The position numbers were made by a program, and so were the translations under genes. Shown here in pieces: positions 17,618-27,673 of a stretch of DNA of 64,000 bases. Position 1 is the stretch's first letter, and each line of letters starts with the position of its first letter. The notes beneath the pieces are model-generated. The model saw only the letters and a program-made list of their open reading frames with translations. It was not told the origin of the DNA and did no database searches. This DNA is from Saprospiraceae bacterium (GTDB lineage Bacteria; Bacteroidota; Bacteroidia; Chitinophagales; Saprospiraceae): assembly GCA_016719855.1 (NCBI GenBank), contig JADJYH010000001.1, positions 226,486 through 290,485 on the forward strand, given 5' to 3'.

Positions 17618-20600
17618 ATGAAACCAATGCTGGCTTCCATACTCATTTTTCTGTGCTGCCAAATCGGGCAGGCCCAGTTGCCGCAATACCATGCGCAGGT
17701 ATTCGGCGCAGAGCAGGGCTTGGATGCCGGGGGCATTTCGCTGGTGTTCAAAGACCATCAGCAATTCTTGTGGGTCGTGTCGGACGATGTGGTGCAGCGC
17801 TTCGATGGCCGTAACGTATACAAATACAGCTTCGAAAAGACGGTGATGCAGGGGTTTTGCGACAGCGACAACCGCGTCTGGTTGTTGTCAGGGCAAAAAA
17901 TCTGGCGCTCCATCGCCGACCGTTGGGGTTTCGAACAGACGCCGTTGGACACGGCGGTGATGGGCCAGCCCAGTGCCATTTTCCAGTTGGAAGGGAAACC
18001 TCTTTGCACCCTGACCAAGAAGGGGTATTTTGAGTGGAACGAAAAGTTGGGCAGGTTTCAACACTTGTCCACCCAACTGCCGCCGGCACTTTCCACCTTG
18101 CACTACAGCCGCTTTGATGTTTGCGGAACGACGGTTTTTTACCCTGAAAAGACTGCTTGATTGCCGCCGACTTGGCGACTGGCAGGGCAAGGTCGGTACC
18201 CACGCCCACCATTTTCTCGACTTTCTGCGCAATAACGCCCGACCTGGGGGTCATTTCCTATTACGACGGCCACTCGGTGTGGGTGGACTTCAGCAAGGGA
18301 ACCACGACGCCGATTGACGCGGTGCGTTATGGCTTGAGCAAAGAAAGCCGACGCATGACCCTGATGGATGCGGTGCCGCTCGGCGACAGCATTTTCTTGG
18401 TCACCACGCGATACGGGGCATGCAGCTATGACCTCCGCAACGACCGCTTCACTCGCCACCGCATTTTTGCCGAAGGCAAACCCATCGGCTTGGAGGAGTC
18501 AATGGCACGGGTTTTTCAGGACGAATTGGGCACGTTTTGGGCACACAATTCCACCAACGTCATCGCCTTCAGTGATGTCCGCAATTCCATTGGCTTGCTT
18601 CGCAATTATTCGGATGACCCTGCTCAAAGTTGGAGCAACCGCATCATCGGCTTTACGGAAGATGCGGAGCAAAACATCTGGTTCGGCGGCTTCAATGGGT
18701 TCAACAAATTGGACACAAAAACCGGGCGTGTAGAAATGCACCCGCCCGAAGAAGATGCTACCGACCGCCTCAGCCACATCAGTGTGCGGGGAATGGCGTT
18801 CGACGGGCGGTACCTGATACTCGGCCCCACCTTGAAGGGCATGTGGCTGTACGACCCTCGCTCCGACCGCTTTCGAAGGCCCGTTTTCGCCACCGATTCC
18901 GTGCATGCGGCAATTGATCGGGAATTCGTGAGAGGCATCGTTCCACTGCGTGATGGCAATTTCTTCATATGTGCGAGGCACCACACTTACCTACTCGAAG
19001 GGAAGTCCTACCGCCTCGACTTCCTGGAATTTCCTGGCAGCACAGGCGAGATTCATGCTGCCTGTCAGGACTCGCTCGGTAGAATCTGGATTGGCAGCCA
19101 GCAAAGTATTATCGTGCTCGACGAGCAGTACCGATTCCTGTTCCGTCATGCGGTCGAAGGAGGCTCACTCGTCTCCATTTTTCAACGCTCGAAAGGTGAA
19201 ATGCTCATCGGGACAAACAATGGGCTGCTGCGACTCTCACCTGCCTCCGCACACGGCACTTGGACGCAGGTAGATGGGCCAATTGACGGCCATGCCGTCA
19301 ACACCATTTACCACGACCAACGCAACCGCTTTTGGTTCGGCACGGACGATGGACTCTTTCTGGCCGACCATCAACTGAGGGTGTTCAGGCGTTTCGATTT
19401 TGCCGACAATATCCAAAGCGAGTATTACTACCCTTTCTCCGTGCTGCGGGCGAGCAACGGACTGTTGTTCCTCGGCGGTCGGAACGGCATCAATTATTTT
19501 TACCCCGAAAACATCGAAATAGATGCCCGCCCCCTCGCCGTCACGGTGCAGACGCTGACCATCGGCGACAGCGTACAATGGAACCCCCGCCCTGGATTCG
19601 TTTTGAACCACCACCAAAACACCTTGCAATTCGGGGTGGTAGCGCCTTATTTCAACAATGCTGGCAAATTGCAGTACCGCTACCGATTGAGCGAAGATGG
19701 CGAGTGGTTTTCGACGGGCGGCAGCAATGTGATTCGGTTGGCAGGTCTGGCTCCGGGCAGTTATCGGCTCGAAGTGACTGCCAGCATTGCAGGGGCACAG
19801 TGGTATGCCGCACCGCCGTTGGAGTTTCGAATTCAACCTGCATTCTGGCAAACGACTGCTTTTATCATAGGGGCAGTGTTGGCAGGGCTTTTGGCGCTTT
19901 TCTTTTTTGTTCGCCATCGGGAAAAATGCTCCGAAAGCGCCAGCAGCAGTCGCTCGAACTGGAACGGCTCAAGACCACGGCGCTGCAATACGAACTGGAA
20001 GCTGCCGAAGCCAAGTTGCAGAGCCTGCGCCTGCAAATGAGTCCGCACTTTTTGTTCAATGCCCTGAACTCCATCCAGGAACTGATTCTGACGGGCAACA
20101 GCGACGGCGCGGCGATGTACCTGTCCAAGTTTTCCAAGCTCCTCCGCATGGTGCTGACGCACAGCGACCATGATATTGTGAGCCTTCGGGAAGAAATTGG
20201 GATGTTGAAACTGTACCTCGAACTGGAGTCCCTTCGCTTTTACGACACCTTTGAGTACAACATCGAGTGTGAGCCGGGCATTGACCAGGACGAGTACAAA
20301 CTGCCCACGCTCCTCATCCAGCCCTTCGTGGAAAATGCCATTTGGCACGGGCTGCTGCACAAGGAAGGCCAGCGCCGCCTGCACATCCGTTTTGAAACGG
20401 ACACCGAGGAAAACCTCGTCTGCACCGTTGAGGACAACGGCATTGGAAGGGAGGCCGCCCATAAAACCAACGGCAACGGGCGCCATGCTGGCAAAGGAAT
20501 GAGCACTGGCATCGAGCGCCTGCAAGCCCTCAATAGTCGCCACCATCAGCAAAATGCACTGGAAATCATTGACTTGACGGCAGCAGATGGCACAGCGTCA

Positions 20601-20633
20601 GGAACCAAAGTGAGGATAAAGCAATTAGTTTGA
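17618..20633 (+). CDS. Two-component-propeller sensor histidine kinase, LytS/YehU type (two frameshifts)
   Basis: Three frames join into one ~1,005-residue protein. Frame 1 (17618-18160) has a signal peptide (ending GQAQ) and propeller blades; it passes to frame 2 near 18150. Frame 2 (to about 19925) has further Reg_prop blades such as GLSKESRRMTLMDAV and NRFWFGTDDGLFLAD, a Y_Y_Y domain (LQYRYRLSEDGEWFST) and one transmembrane helix (TAFIIGAVLAGLLALFFF). It passes to frame 3 in an A-run near 19925. Frame 3 has a coiled coil and the His_kinase domain: QMSPHFLFNALNSIQ (phospho-His), LLIQPFVENAIWHGL (N box) and GKGMSTGIERL (G box). It should sense periplasmic ligands and phosphorylate the regulator 63 bp downstream. 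Confidence 0.88.
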
Positions 20634-20650
20634 AATCTTGGGGTTTGAAA

Positions 20651-20686
20651 TCCTCAAACCCATCAAACTCCTCAAATCCATCAAAC
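20651..20686 (+). repeat. Phased 9-bp word array before the LytTR regulator
   Basis: TCCTCAAAC, CCATCAAAC, TCCTCAAAT, CCATCAAAC run without gaps and end 10 nt before the ATG at 20697. Two alternating word variants share TCAAA. Confidence 0.8.
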
Positions 20687-20696
20687 AATATCGACA

Positions 20697-21434
20697 ATGT
20701 TCAAAGCCATCATCATAGACGACGAACCCCGTGCCTCTGGCATCCTGCAATTAATGATTGAGCGGTTCGTGCCGGAGATTGTGCGCACCTGGGTCTGCAA
20801 CGACGCCCGGCAAGCAGCGCCCATGATCCACGAACTGAAACCCGACCTGGTGTTCCTCGACATTCGGATGCCGCACCTCGACGGCTTCGAGGTGTTGGAG
20901 AACATCCGGCACCGCCGCTTCAAGGTCATTTTTACCACGGCCTTCAGCGAGTACACCTTGCAGGCCATCCGTTTCAGCGCCTTCGACTACCTGCTCAAGC
21001 CTATTGACCCACAGGAACTTATCGCTGCCGTGCAGCGCTACCAAGCTAGCCTCGACGAGCTTTCGTTTCAGCCCGAACAATTGCGGAACGTGCTCAGCAA
21101 CTTGCAGGCAAAAAGCCCCGACGAGTTCCGACTCGCCGTGCCCTCGAAGGATGGCGTCCATTTTTTCCTGCCAGCGGAAATCGTGCGGTTGGAGGCACTT
21201 GGCAGTTATACGCAACTACACCTGACCGGGGGGCGTCGCTTTTTGACCTCAAAGGGTTTGGGCGAATATGAAGAACTGCTTGCCCCGCATGGGTTTCTCC
21301 GCACCCACAAATCGCATATCGTCAACCGCCTGTTTGTTTCCTTCATTGACCACGAAGGCTTTCTCGTGCTGCGGGATAATACCCGGATTGAGGTGTCGAG
21401 GAGGAGAAAAGAAGAGGTGGTGCGTGCGATGTAG
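20697..21434 (+). CDS. LytTR-family response regulator
   Basis: 245 residues. The receiver domain begins AIIIDDEPRASG and carries the phosphoacceptor Asp55 in LVFLDIRMPHLDG, followed by TTAFSEYTLQAI and DYLLKPI. The LytTR DNA-binding domain occupies about residues 145-245 with LEALGSYTQLHL, FLRTHKSHIVNR and RIEVSRRRKEEV. Acts as a transcription factor whose targets may be the surface-protein genes just downstream, by position only. Operon partner of the upstream kinase. Confidence 0.95.
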   Translation: MFKAIIIDDEPRASGILQLMIERFVPEIVRTWVCNDARQAAPMIHELKPDLVFLDIRMPHLDGFEVLENIRHRRFKVIFTTAFSEYTLQAIRFSAFDYLLKPIDPQELIAAVQRYQASLDELSFQPEQLRNVLSNLQAKSPDEFRLAVPSKDGVHFFLPAEIVRLEALGSYTQLHLTGGRRFLTSKGLGEYEELLAPHGFLRTHKSHIVNRLFVSFIDHEGFLVLRDNTRIEVSRRRKEEVVRAM

Positions 21435-21465
21435 TACGTTTTTGTACCAACCAACGGTCGCTCCC

Positions 21466-21500
21466 AGTTTATTAACGGCGGCTCCTGCCGATAATAAACT
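21466..21500 (+). terminator. Hairpin after the kinase-regulator operon
   Basis: 9-bp stem AGTTTATTA (21466-21474) with TAATAAACT (21492-21500), plus an inner CGGC/GCCG pair. There is no T tract, so the assignment as terminator is tentative. Confidence 0.45.
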
Positions 21501-21628
21501 ATCGCTGGCCGCACAACAGGAAAACCAGCAAAGTCGCATCTCAATCCCACATCTTTGTATGGTCAAAAGAGACAGTAATCATCGATTAAATTAAAATGCC
21601 GAACAGATTTAAATAATTGGATATGGGT

Positions 21629-21760
21629 TATCGAAGCAAACGCTCCATCGGAGCGTAACTGTAGAACCTTTTTGCTCCACGGGGCCTAATAATAGGTTCC
21701 GTGGAACGCAAACGGACATTTATCCGGCATATCTACAAAGATTACCATAGCTTCGGGATA
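21629..21760. repeat. REP-like intergenic element with two hairpins
   Basis: Hairpin one: ACGCTCC/GGAGCGT at 21640-21656 with loop ATC. Hairpin two: TCCACGG/CCGTGGA at 21676-21705 with an inner CCTA/TAGG. The pattern (short GC-rich hairpins in an AT-rich spacer) resembles dispersed repeats seen in Bacteroidetes intergenic regions. The rest of the 21501-21900 spacer shows nothing else I recognise. Confidence 0.45.
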
Positions 21761-21900
21761 CGGACTTGATGATTAAGCCCATATTGCCATAATTCACTTT
21801 AAAAACTAAATCAGGTTGCCCAATGAAAGCCATACAGCACCCGTGCTGTAGGCATTGCTATATCTCATTTCATACAATTCATAAATCAATTGCATTTTCC

Positions 21901-22389
21901 ATGAAACAGATCATGACAGTCCTTTTATCGCTGCTGTTTTTCGAAGTGTCGCTTTCGGCACAAGTGGCACAGGAGCGGTGGGTCATCGCCACCTGCGGTG
22001 GACAGTCCGCATCGGGCAACATCAGCCTGAACTGGACGCTCGGCGAGCCGATGACCGAAACCTACAACGCATCGGGTTTGACCGTGAGCCAGGGCTTCCA
22101 GCAGGAGGCGCTGACCACCACGGGCATCCACGATGCCAGTCTCTTTTACGAAGTAACCGTTTTCCCGAACCCGACCTCCCAGGTACTCTACGTCACTGCC
22201 CCAGATGCCAACGGCCCACTGCTGGCGGAGCTTGTCGGGATGAACGGCACCGTGCTGTGGTCGCAACAATTGGCCCATCCCATTGAAAAATCGCCCATTC
22301 CGGTGGCAGCGCTTCCGGCAGCCACCTACTTCCTCGTGCTGAGGAACGACGATGGCAATTCCACAACTTTTAAAATTCAAAAATTCTAA
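21901..22389 (+). CDS. Short secreted protein with T9SS type A sorting domain
   Basis: From the ATG at 21901 (an in-frame upstream start at 21823 lacks signal character) it encodes 162 residues. The signal peptide is MKQIMTVLLSLLFFEVSLSA. The mature part starts with a small repeat-like region (ATCGGQSASGNISLNWTLGE, TVSQGFQQE) often seen in Bacteroidetes T9SS cargo. It ends with a type A C-terminal domain containing TVFPNPTSQVLYV, VLWSQQLAH and TYFLVLRNDDG. Directed to the surface by the type IX secretion system. It lies 4 bp before the tail-fibre-like gene, so the two are probably co-transcribed and may be partners. Confidence 0.85.
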   Translation: MKQIMTVLLSLLFFEVSLSAQVAQERWVIATCGGQSASGNISLNWTLGEPMTETYNASGLTVSQGFQQEALTTTGIHDASLFYEVTVFPNPTSQVLYVTAPDANGPLLAELVGMNGTVLWSQQLAHPIEKSPIPVAALPAATYFLVLRNDDGNSTTFKIQKF

Positions 22390-22393
22390 TCCG

Positions 22394-25300
22394 ATGAAAA
22401 ATTTACTTTTCCTCATTCTTTTCCTGTTTGGAAGCTTTACCCTTTTTTCACAATCCCCCCAAAGCTTTAAGTACCAGGGCGTAGCACGAAACGGCGCTTC
22501 CGTGGTCACTGGCAACGTTGGGCTGCAACTGACCATCCGCTCGAATGCCGCCGATGGGACGGCGGTTTACCGGGAACAGCATTTCCCAACGACGAGCAAC
22601 ACAGGTGTTTTTTCGGTGAATGTCGGGGAAGGAACCGCCATCACAGGCAATCTCCAAAATATTGACTGGGGCAATGGCACCTACTTCCTGCAAGCGGAAC
22701 TTGACCCCAGCGGTGGAGCGAATTTCACCGACTTGGGTGCTTCGCAAATATTGAGTGTGCCCTTTGCGCTTTTTGCCGAAAAAGCGGGCTATGTGGAAGG
22801 CGACACCGATGGTGACCCTTCCAATGAAATCCAGCAGTTCAGCGTCAGCGGCAACCAGCTCACTCTTAGCAACGGCGGGAACACCGTCACGCTGCCAACC
22901 GGGTCTGGGACTACCTACTCCGCTGGCGCAGGTATCGGCATCACTGGGAACATCATCTCCAACATGGGCGACAGCGACAACTCCCCCACGAACGAGCTTC
23001 AGCAATTGAGCGTCAGCGGCAATCAGCTTTCCCTCAGTAATGGCAATTCCGTCACGCTGCCAACTGGGACGACCTACACCGCTGGCTCTGGAATTGGAAT
23101 CGCAGGGAACATCATCACTGCAACGGACAACTCCGCCACCAATGAGCTTCAACTAGTTGAGCCTGAGCGGTAGCCAGATTTCCCTCAGCAATGGCGGTAT
23201 CATCACCTTGCCAGACGCCTCTGCCACCAACGAGCTTCAACAATTGAGCGTCAGCGGCAACCAGCTTTCCCTCAGCAATGGCAACTCCGTCACCATGCCG
23301 ACCGGCACAACTTACACCGCAGGGACTGGAATTGGCATCGCCGGGAACGTCATCAGCGCTTCCGACAATTCCGCCACGAATGAGCTTCAACAATTGAGCG
23401 TCAGCGGCAATCAGCTTTCTCTCAGCAACGGCAACTCCGTCACGCTGCCCACTGGGACGACCTACACTGCTGGCTCCGGCATCGGCATCGCAGGGAACGT
23501 TATCAGCGCATCTGACAACTCCGCCTCAAACGAGTTGCAACAATTGAGCGTCAGCGGCAACCAGCTTTCCCTCAGCAATGGCAACTCCGTCACATTGCCC
23601 ACTGGCACGACTTACACCGCTGGCGCTGGAATCGGCATAACTGGCAACACCATCAACAACATGGGCGACACGGACGCTTCCAATGACCTGACAATCAGCA
23701 GCACGGCGGGTGGCGATGTGACGGGGGCATTTTCCAATTTGCAAATTGCCGCAGGCGTTGTGGGCAGTAATGAGCTTGCGTCGGGCAGTGTCACCGCTCC
23801 CAAAATTTCCGCTGCTGGCGCAACGGCTGGGCAGGTGCTGACCGTGGGTGGCGGTGGCTCGGTCAGTTGGTCCTCGGCACCACGGGTCAATATTTTGCAG
23901 GATGCAGATGCTAATACTAAAATCCAAGTGGAGGAAGCCCCCAACGAGGACATCATCCGTTTTGACCTCGGCGGCACGGAGAGCATGGTGCTGCGCAAAA
24001 CGGCAGGAACTTCGCCTCGACTGGAACTTCCCAACGCCTTGGCAAACACATTTATCGGAGCAAACTCTGGTGCCGTCAACACCACCGGCTCCAACAACAC
24101 CGGTATCGGCAAGGACGCATTGCCCGACAATATCGGAGGCACCAACAACTCGGCAGTTGGAGCATCTGCGATGCATTCCAACACAACTGGTGAAGACAAC
24201 ACCGCTGTCGGTGTAGCGGCATTGGCAACCAATACCATCGGGTATTACAATACGGCGGTCGGCTCGCTGGCGCTGTACAACACCACCAGCAGCAATAACA
24301 CGGGCATTGGCTACCGCTCCATGTACGCCAACACGAGCGGCAACAACAATACGGCGACTGGCTTTGAATCATTGCGATTCAACACGACGGGCAGCAATAA
24401 CGTATCCAACGGCTATCAAGCACTGCGGGCCAATATCACAGGCTTCAGCAATACGGCCATCGGCAACGAGGCTTTGAAATCCAACACATCCGGGAACGTC
24501 AACACGGCTACCGGAGCGAAGGCCCTACATTCCAACACCACTGGATACGGCAACACGGCAAACGGCAGCAACGCATTGTATTGGAATACTGTTGGAACAG
24601 AAAACACTGCTGTCGGCGGTGCGGCACTTTTTTTCAACACGACCGGCATTGACAATACCTCCATCGGTGCGCACAGCAACTGGAGGGCAACCAACCACGG
24701 GCGGCTACAACACCACTGGGTAACGCGGTGCCACACCATGTATTCCAATACCACTGGCAGCAAAACACGGCGATGGGATATTATGCAAGCCAATTCGACA
24801 ACACGACCGGATTAGCAACGTTCCAACTACTGGAGCGAATGCGCCGTCAGGGGCAATGCCCTCAACCCCGCTCCAACCTGGTGGCAGTCGGCGATTCATC
24901 GCTCTACAAAAACTTGACGGGCAACTACAATACCGCCCTCGGCTCCAAAGCACTGCTGAACAGCACGAGCGGCAACGGCAACACGGCCAGCGGCTCTGAG
25001 GTGATGCTTGCCAACACCACTGGCAATGCCAATACCGCTTTCGGCAGGGTGGCCTTTCGGAAAACACCACTGGCTCCAACAACACCGTCGTTGGTTGGAC
25101 GGCTGGCGATGGCGGCAGCGTCAACAACCAGTGCGTCGCCATCGGTGCAGCCTCGGACGTAGGAGGCCCAAACAGCTACGACAACGCCATCGCCATCGGG
25201 TACGACTGCAACACCGCCGCAAACAACTACGCCCGCATTGGCAATTCCTCCGTCGGCAGCATTGGCGGACAGGTGGGCTGGAGCAACTACTCCGATGGGC

Positions 25301-25743
25301 GCTTCAAGCGCAATGTGAAGGAAGACGTGGCTGGACTGGACTTCATCAAACGGCTGCGCCCGGTCACTTACCAGTGGGACATCCATGCGCTGAACAGGTT
25401 TCTGCCCGGCTCCGAGGACGACAAAACCGAATGGGCTGGCAAGTACGACATCGAGCAGGTCAAGTTTTCCGGCTTCATTGCCCAGGAAGTTGAGCAAGCC
25501 GCACAAGATGTCAACTATCAGTTCAGCGGGGTTGATAAACCACAAAACGAACATACGCCATACGCCCTGCGCTACGCTGATTTCGTTGTGCCGCTCGTGA
25601 AGGCAGTGCAAGAACAGCAGGCCATTATTGATGAAGGAAACAAGCGGATAGAAGCTTTGGAAGCAAGTAATGCGGCGCTTCAAACTCAATTGGCGAATAT
25701 CGCCGCTGCGCTGCAAAGTGCGGGATTTCCTTTGGAGAAGTAA
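22394..25743 (+). CDS. Tail-fibre-like repeat protein with C-terminal S74 chaperone domain (at least four frameshifts)
   Basis: A signal peptide (MKNLLFLILFLFGSFTLFSQ) leads a ~1,115-residue product split by indels near 23152, 24690, 24740-24860 and 25070. The order is: an N-terminal beta domain (SFKYQGVARNGASVV); then six ~50-residue repeats (core LSVSGNQLSLSNGNSVTLP, TYTAGSGIGIAGN, residues ~140-420); then ~24-residue repeats of the YadA/Hia head type (NTTG..NTAVG..AL..N); then a Peptidase_S74-like domain from about 25290 (SDGRFKRNVKEDVAGLDFI) ending in a coiled coil. S74 domains cut themselves off after helping trimeric fibres fold. This family is frequent in Saprospiria and not phage-borne here. 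Surface fibre, function unknown. Confidence 0.8.
22820..23650 (+). repeat. Tandem ~150-bp coding repeats in the fibre gene
   Basis: Units begin near 22820, 22990, 23136, 23222, 23371 and 23524, each encoding a NELQQLSVSGNQ core. Most units are about 150 bp; the one from 23136 to 23222 is shortened to about 87 bp and holds a frameshift. Confidence 0.8.
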
Positions 25744-25775
25744 ACAGCGTTTTTTGAAACAATAATTATAGCAAA

Positions 25776-25816
25776 AGCGGCCTTTCAGTTTGTACCTGAA
25801 GGGCCGCTATTTTTTT
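25776..25816 (+). terminator. Rho-independent terminator after the fibre gene
   Basis: 13-bp stem AGCGGCCTTTCAG (25776-25788) with CTGAAGGGCCGCT (25796-25808), one G-U pair, followed by A and seven T. Confidence 0.9.
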
Positions 25817-25840
25817 GAACAGTTTCGCAGTCAAGCATTT

Positions 25841-27513
25841 TCACTTACGAATTCCTTTCATTTCCTGCCCGCCCTGGTACAGTACCATCTCGTTCACTTT
25901 GCCATCGGGTGCTACCAGAAATTCAACTTGAGCGTCCACTACTTTCAGGAAAAACTTGGTCTCCGTTTCGGCAAAAATCTCGAATTCCGGCTGGCCGGTG
26001 GCCTGAGTGAAAAGCTGGTCGCCCTGTCTGCGGAAAGCCAAAGCAAAGCCCGGCATCAGTTCGTAACTACCGACGTAACGGTCGAGAATAGCAGCATCCA
26101 CTTTCGTTTCCTTTTTGGGATCGGGCATTGGCTTGTCCGAGCGGATGCCAAATTCGTCCGTTCCAAATGGGGTGGCAATCACGGTGCCAACGCCCGTGAC
26201 CTTGCCTTTCTTGTCCCGCTCAAATTGCAGCCTCGTGTCTGAATCATCGAAGAAGAATTTGTCCTTGGCATACGGATGGATGAGGTACTTGGTGCTGCCA
26301 GTTTTCTGCGAAAAAAGCTGTTTGCCTTCCAGGGTTACCATCCGAAATTTGTCCGGTTCAAATTCGTAATTGCCCACATAAGCCTTGAGTTCCGATTCGC
26401 TCAGTTCAATGGCCGTTGGCTTTGTCATCGGCTTGCCCAACACCGTGGTCACTATTTTGTAAGTCAATTCACTTGGGTCGGCAACGTTGCCATTGGCCAG
26501 GCAAATGACGTAGAGGTGCTGGTCTGGCACCCTAATGCCATTGGTAACAAATCCGTGGATTCCGCCGCTGTGGTAAATCAGGCGGTGGCCTTCGTAGTCA
26601 GTGAAGCCCCATCCAAAACCGTAATGCGTACCCTTGCCATTATTGAGTTTGGTGGCCGTCCAAGCCTTTTCCAGCAGCGATTTTTTTACCAGTTTTTCGG
26701 TATAGAGCGCTTCGTCCCATTTGCCCATATCTGCCACCGTTGACATCAGCGAGCCAGCGGCATACGGCAGGGTCATGCTTAGAAAGGGGCGTTTACCACA
26801 TTGCCATCCCGACCGGCATAACCTGGAACCCGCCGAGGAACTATTTTGCTGGAAACATCATAATAACTGTCAGTCATGCCCAGTGGTTCAAAGATGTTTT
26901 TCTGCAAAAACTCAGCGTAGCTCATGCCACTTGCCTTCTCGATGACAGCACCTGCCAAGATGTAAGCGGAGTTGTTGTACTCCCAATTCTCCCCCGGCTC
27001 GAAGTCGAAAGGCTCGTTTTTGAAATGGTCAACCAGTTCCGTCACGGTCATGTCGGTGCGCCAAATCTTGGGGAAATCGTCCATTCCCGTGTAGCTTTTG
27101 ATGCCGGAAGTATGGTTGAGCAATTGGGCAACGGAGATTTTGCGCCCACCGGTTGGATAGTCGGGCAGGTACTTCGTTAAGTCGTCGTCGAGGCTGACCT
27201 TGCCATCTTGCACCAGCATCAGCACGGCCACTGCGGTAAACTGCTTGGTGATGCTGCCCAGTCGGAGGATGTGGTTGGGCTGCATCTTCACGTCAAGTTC
27301 CATGTTGGCCATGCCGTATGCCCTTTCAAAAAGGACTTTCCCATCCTTTTGCACCCGCACCACGGCACCGGGCTGGTCAGGCTTGTAGGCTTCGGACATG
27401 ATTTTGTCTATTTGCGCTTCCAGCGTTTGGGCTTGCACAAAGGCATTTCTTAATGCAAATAGCAGCAGTAAACAAAGGGTTTTTAAGTAAAATGCGGCTG
27501 GTTGATTTTTCAT
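25841..27513 (-). CDS. Class C beta-lactamase-family serine hydrolase with C-terminal DUF3471-like domains (one frameshift near 26777)
   Basis: Starts at the ATG at 27513 (MKNQPAAFYLK) with a signal peptide ending VQAQ. The catalytic SxxK is in LGSITKQFTAV, the YxN motif is WEYNNSAY, and HSGGIHGF fills the third (KTG-like) position. One base is missing near 26777, between NAPF and SMTLPYAAGSL. After correction the protein is about 557 residues. Two copies of a DUF3471-like beta domain follow the hydrolase: YVGNYEFEPDKFRM and YVGSYELMPGFAL. Periplasmic or outer-membrane-facing esterase or peptidase of unknown substrate; not expected to be an antibiotic-resistance enzyme. Divergent from the alpha-2-macroglobulin gene. 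Confidence 0.88.
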
Positions 27514-27673
27514 TTGAAGATATAATTTTGATGTAAAAAGGATAAATGAATAATTGGGCACGAAGTTAAAATCGCTTATTTTCGATTTGGTTATTTTTAG
27601 ACGAGGGTTGCGATGTGTCGGATGATGCAGGTTTTTTTGCTACCACGTAGGCATAAATCTACTGCACAAAAAA

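Noticed and set aside
19915..19960. Programmed frameshift at an A-run in the kinase gene
   Set aside because: Many unrelated genes here break at homopolymers, and no conserved slippery site plus downstream structure was seen. A base-calling indel is more likely.
22394..25743. Prophage remnant
   Set aside because: The S74 tail-fibre domain is the only phage-like feature. The protein has a signal peptide and sits beside T9SS cargo, and no other phage genes are near.
25841..27513. Antibiotic-resistance beta-lactamase
   Set aside because: SxxK and YxN are present, but the C-terminal DUF3471-like domains and sequence style fit the broad serine hydrolase family rather than AmpC.
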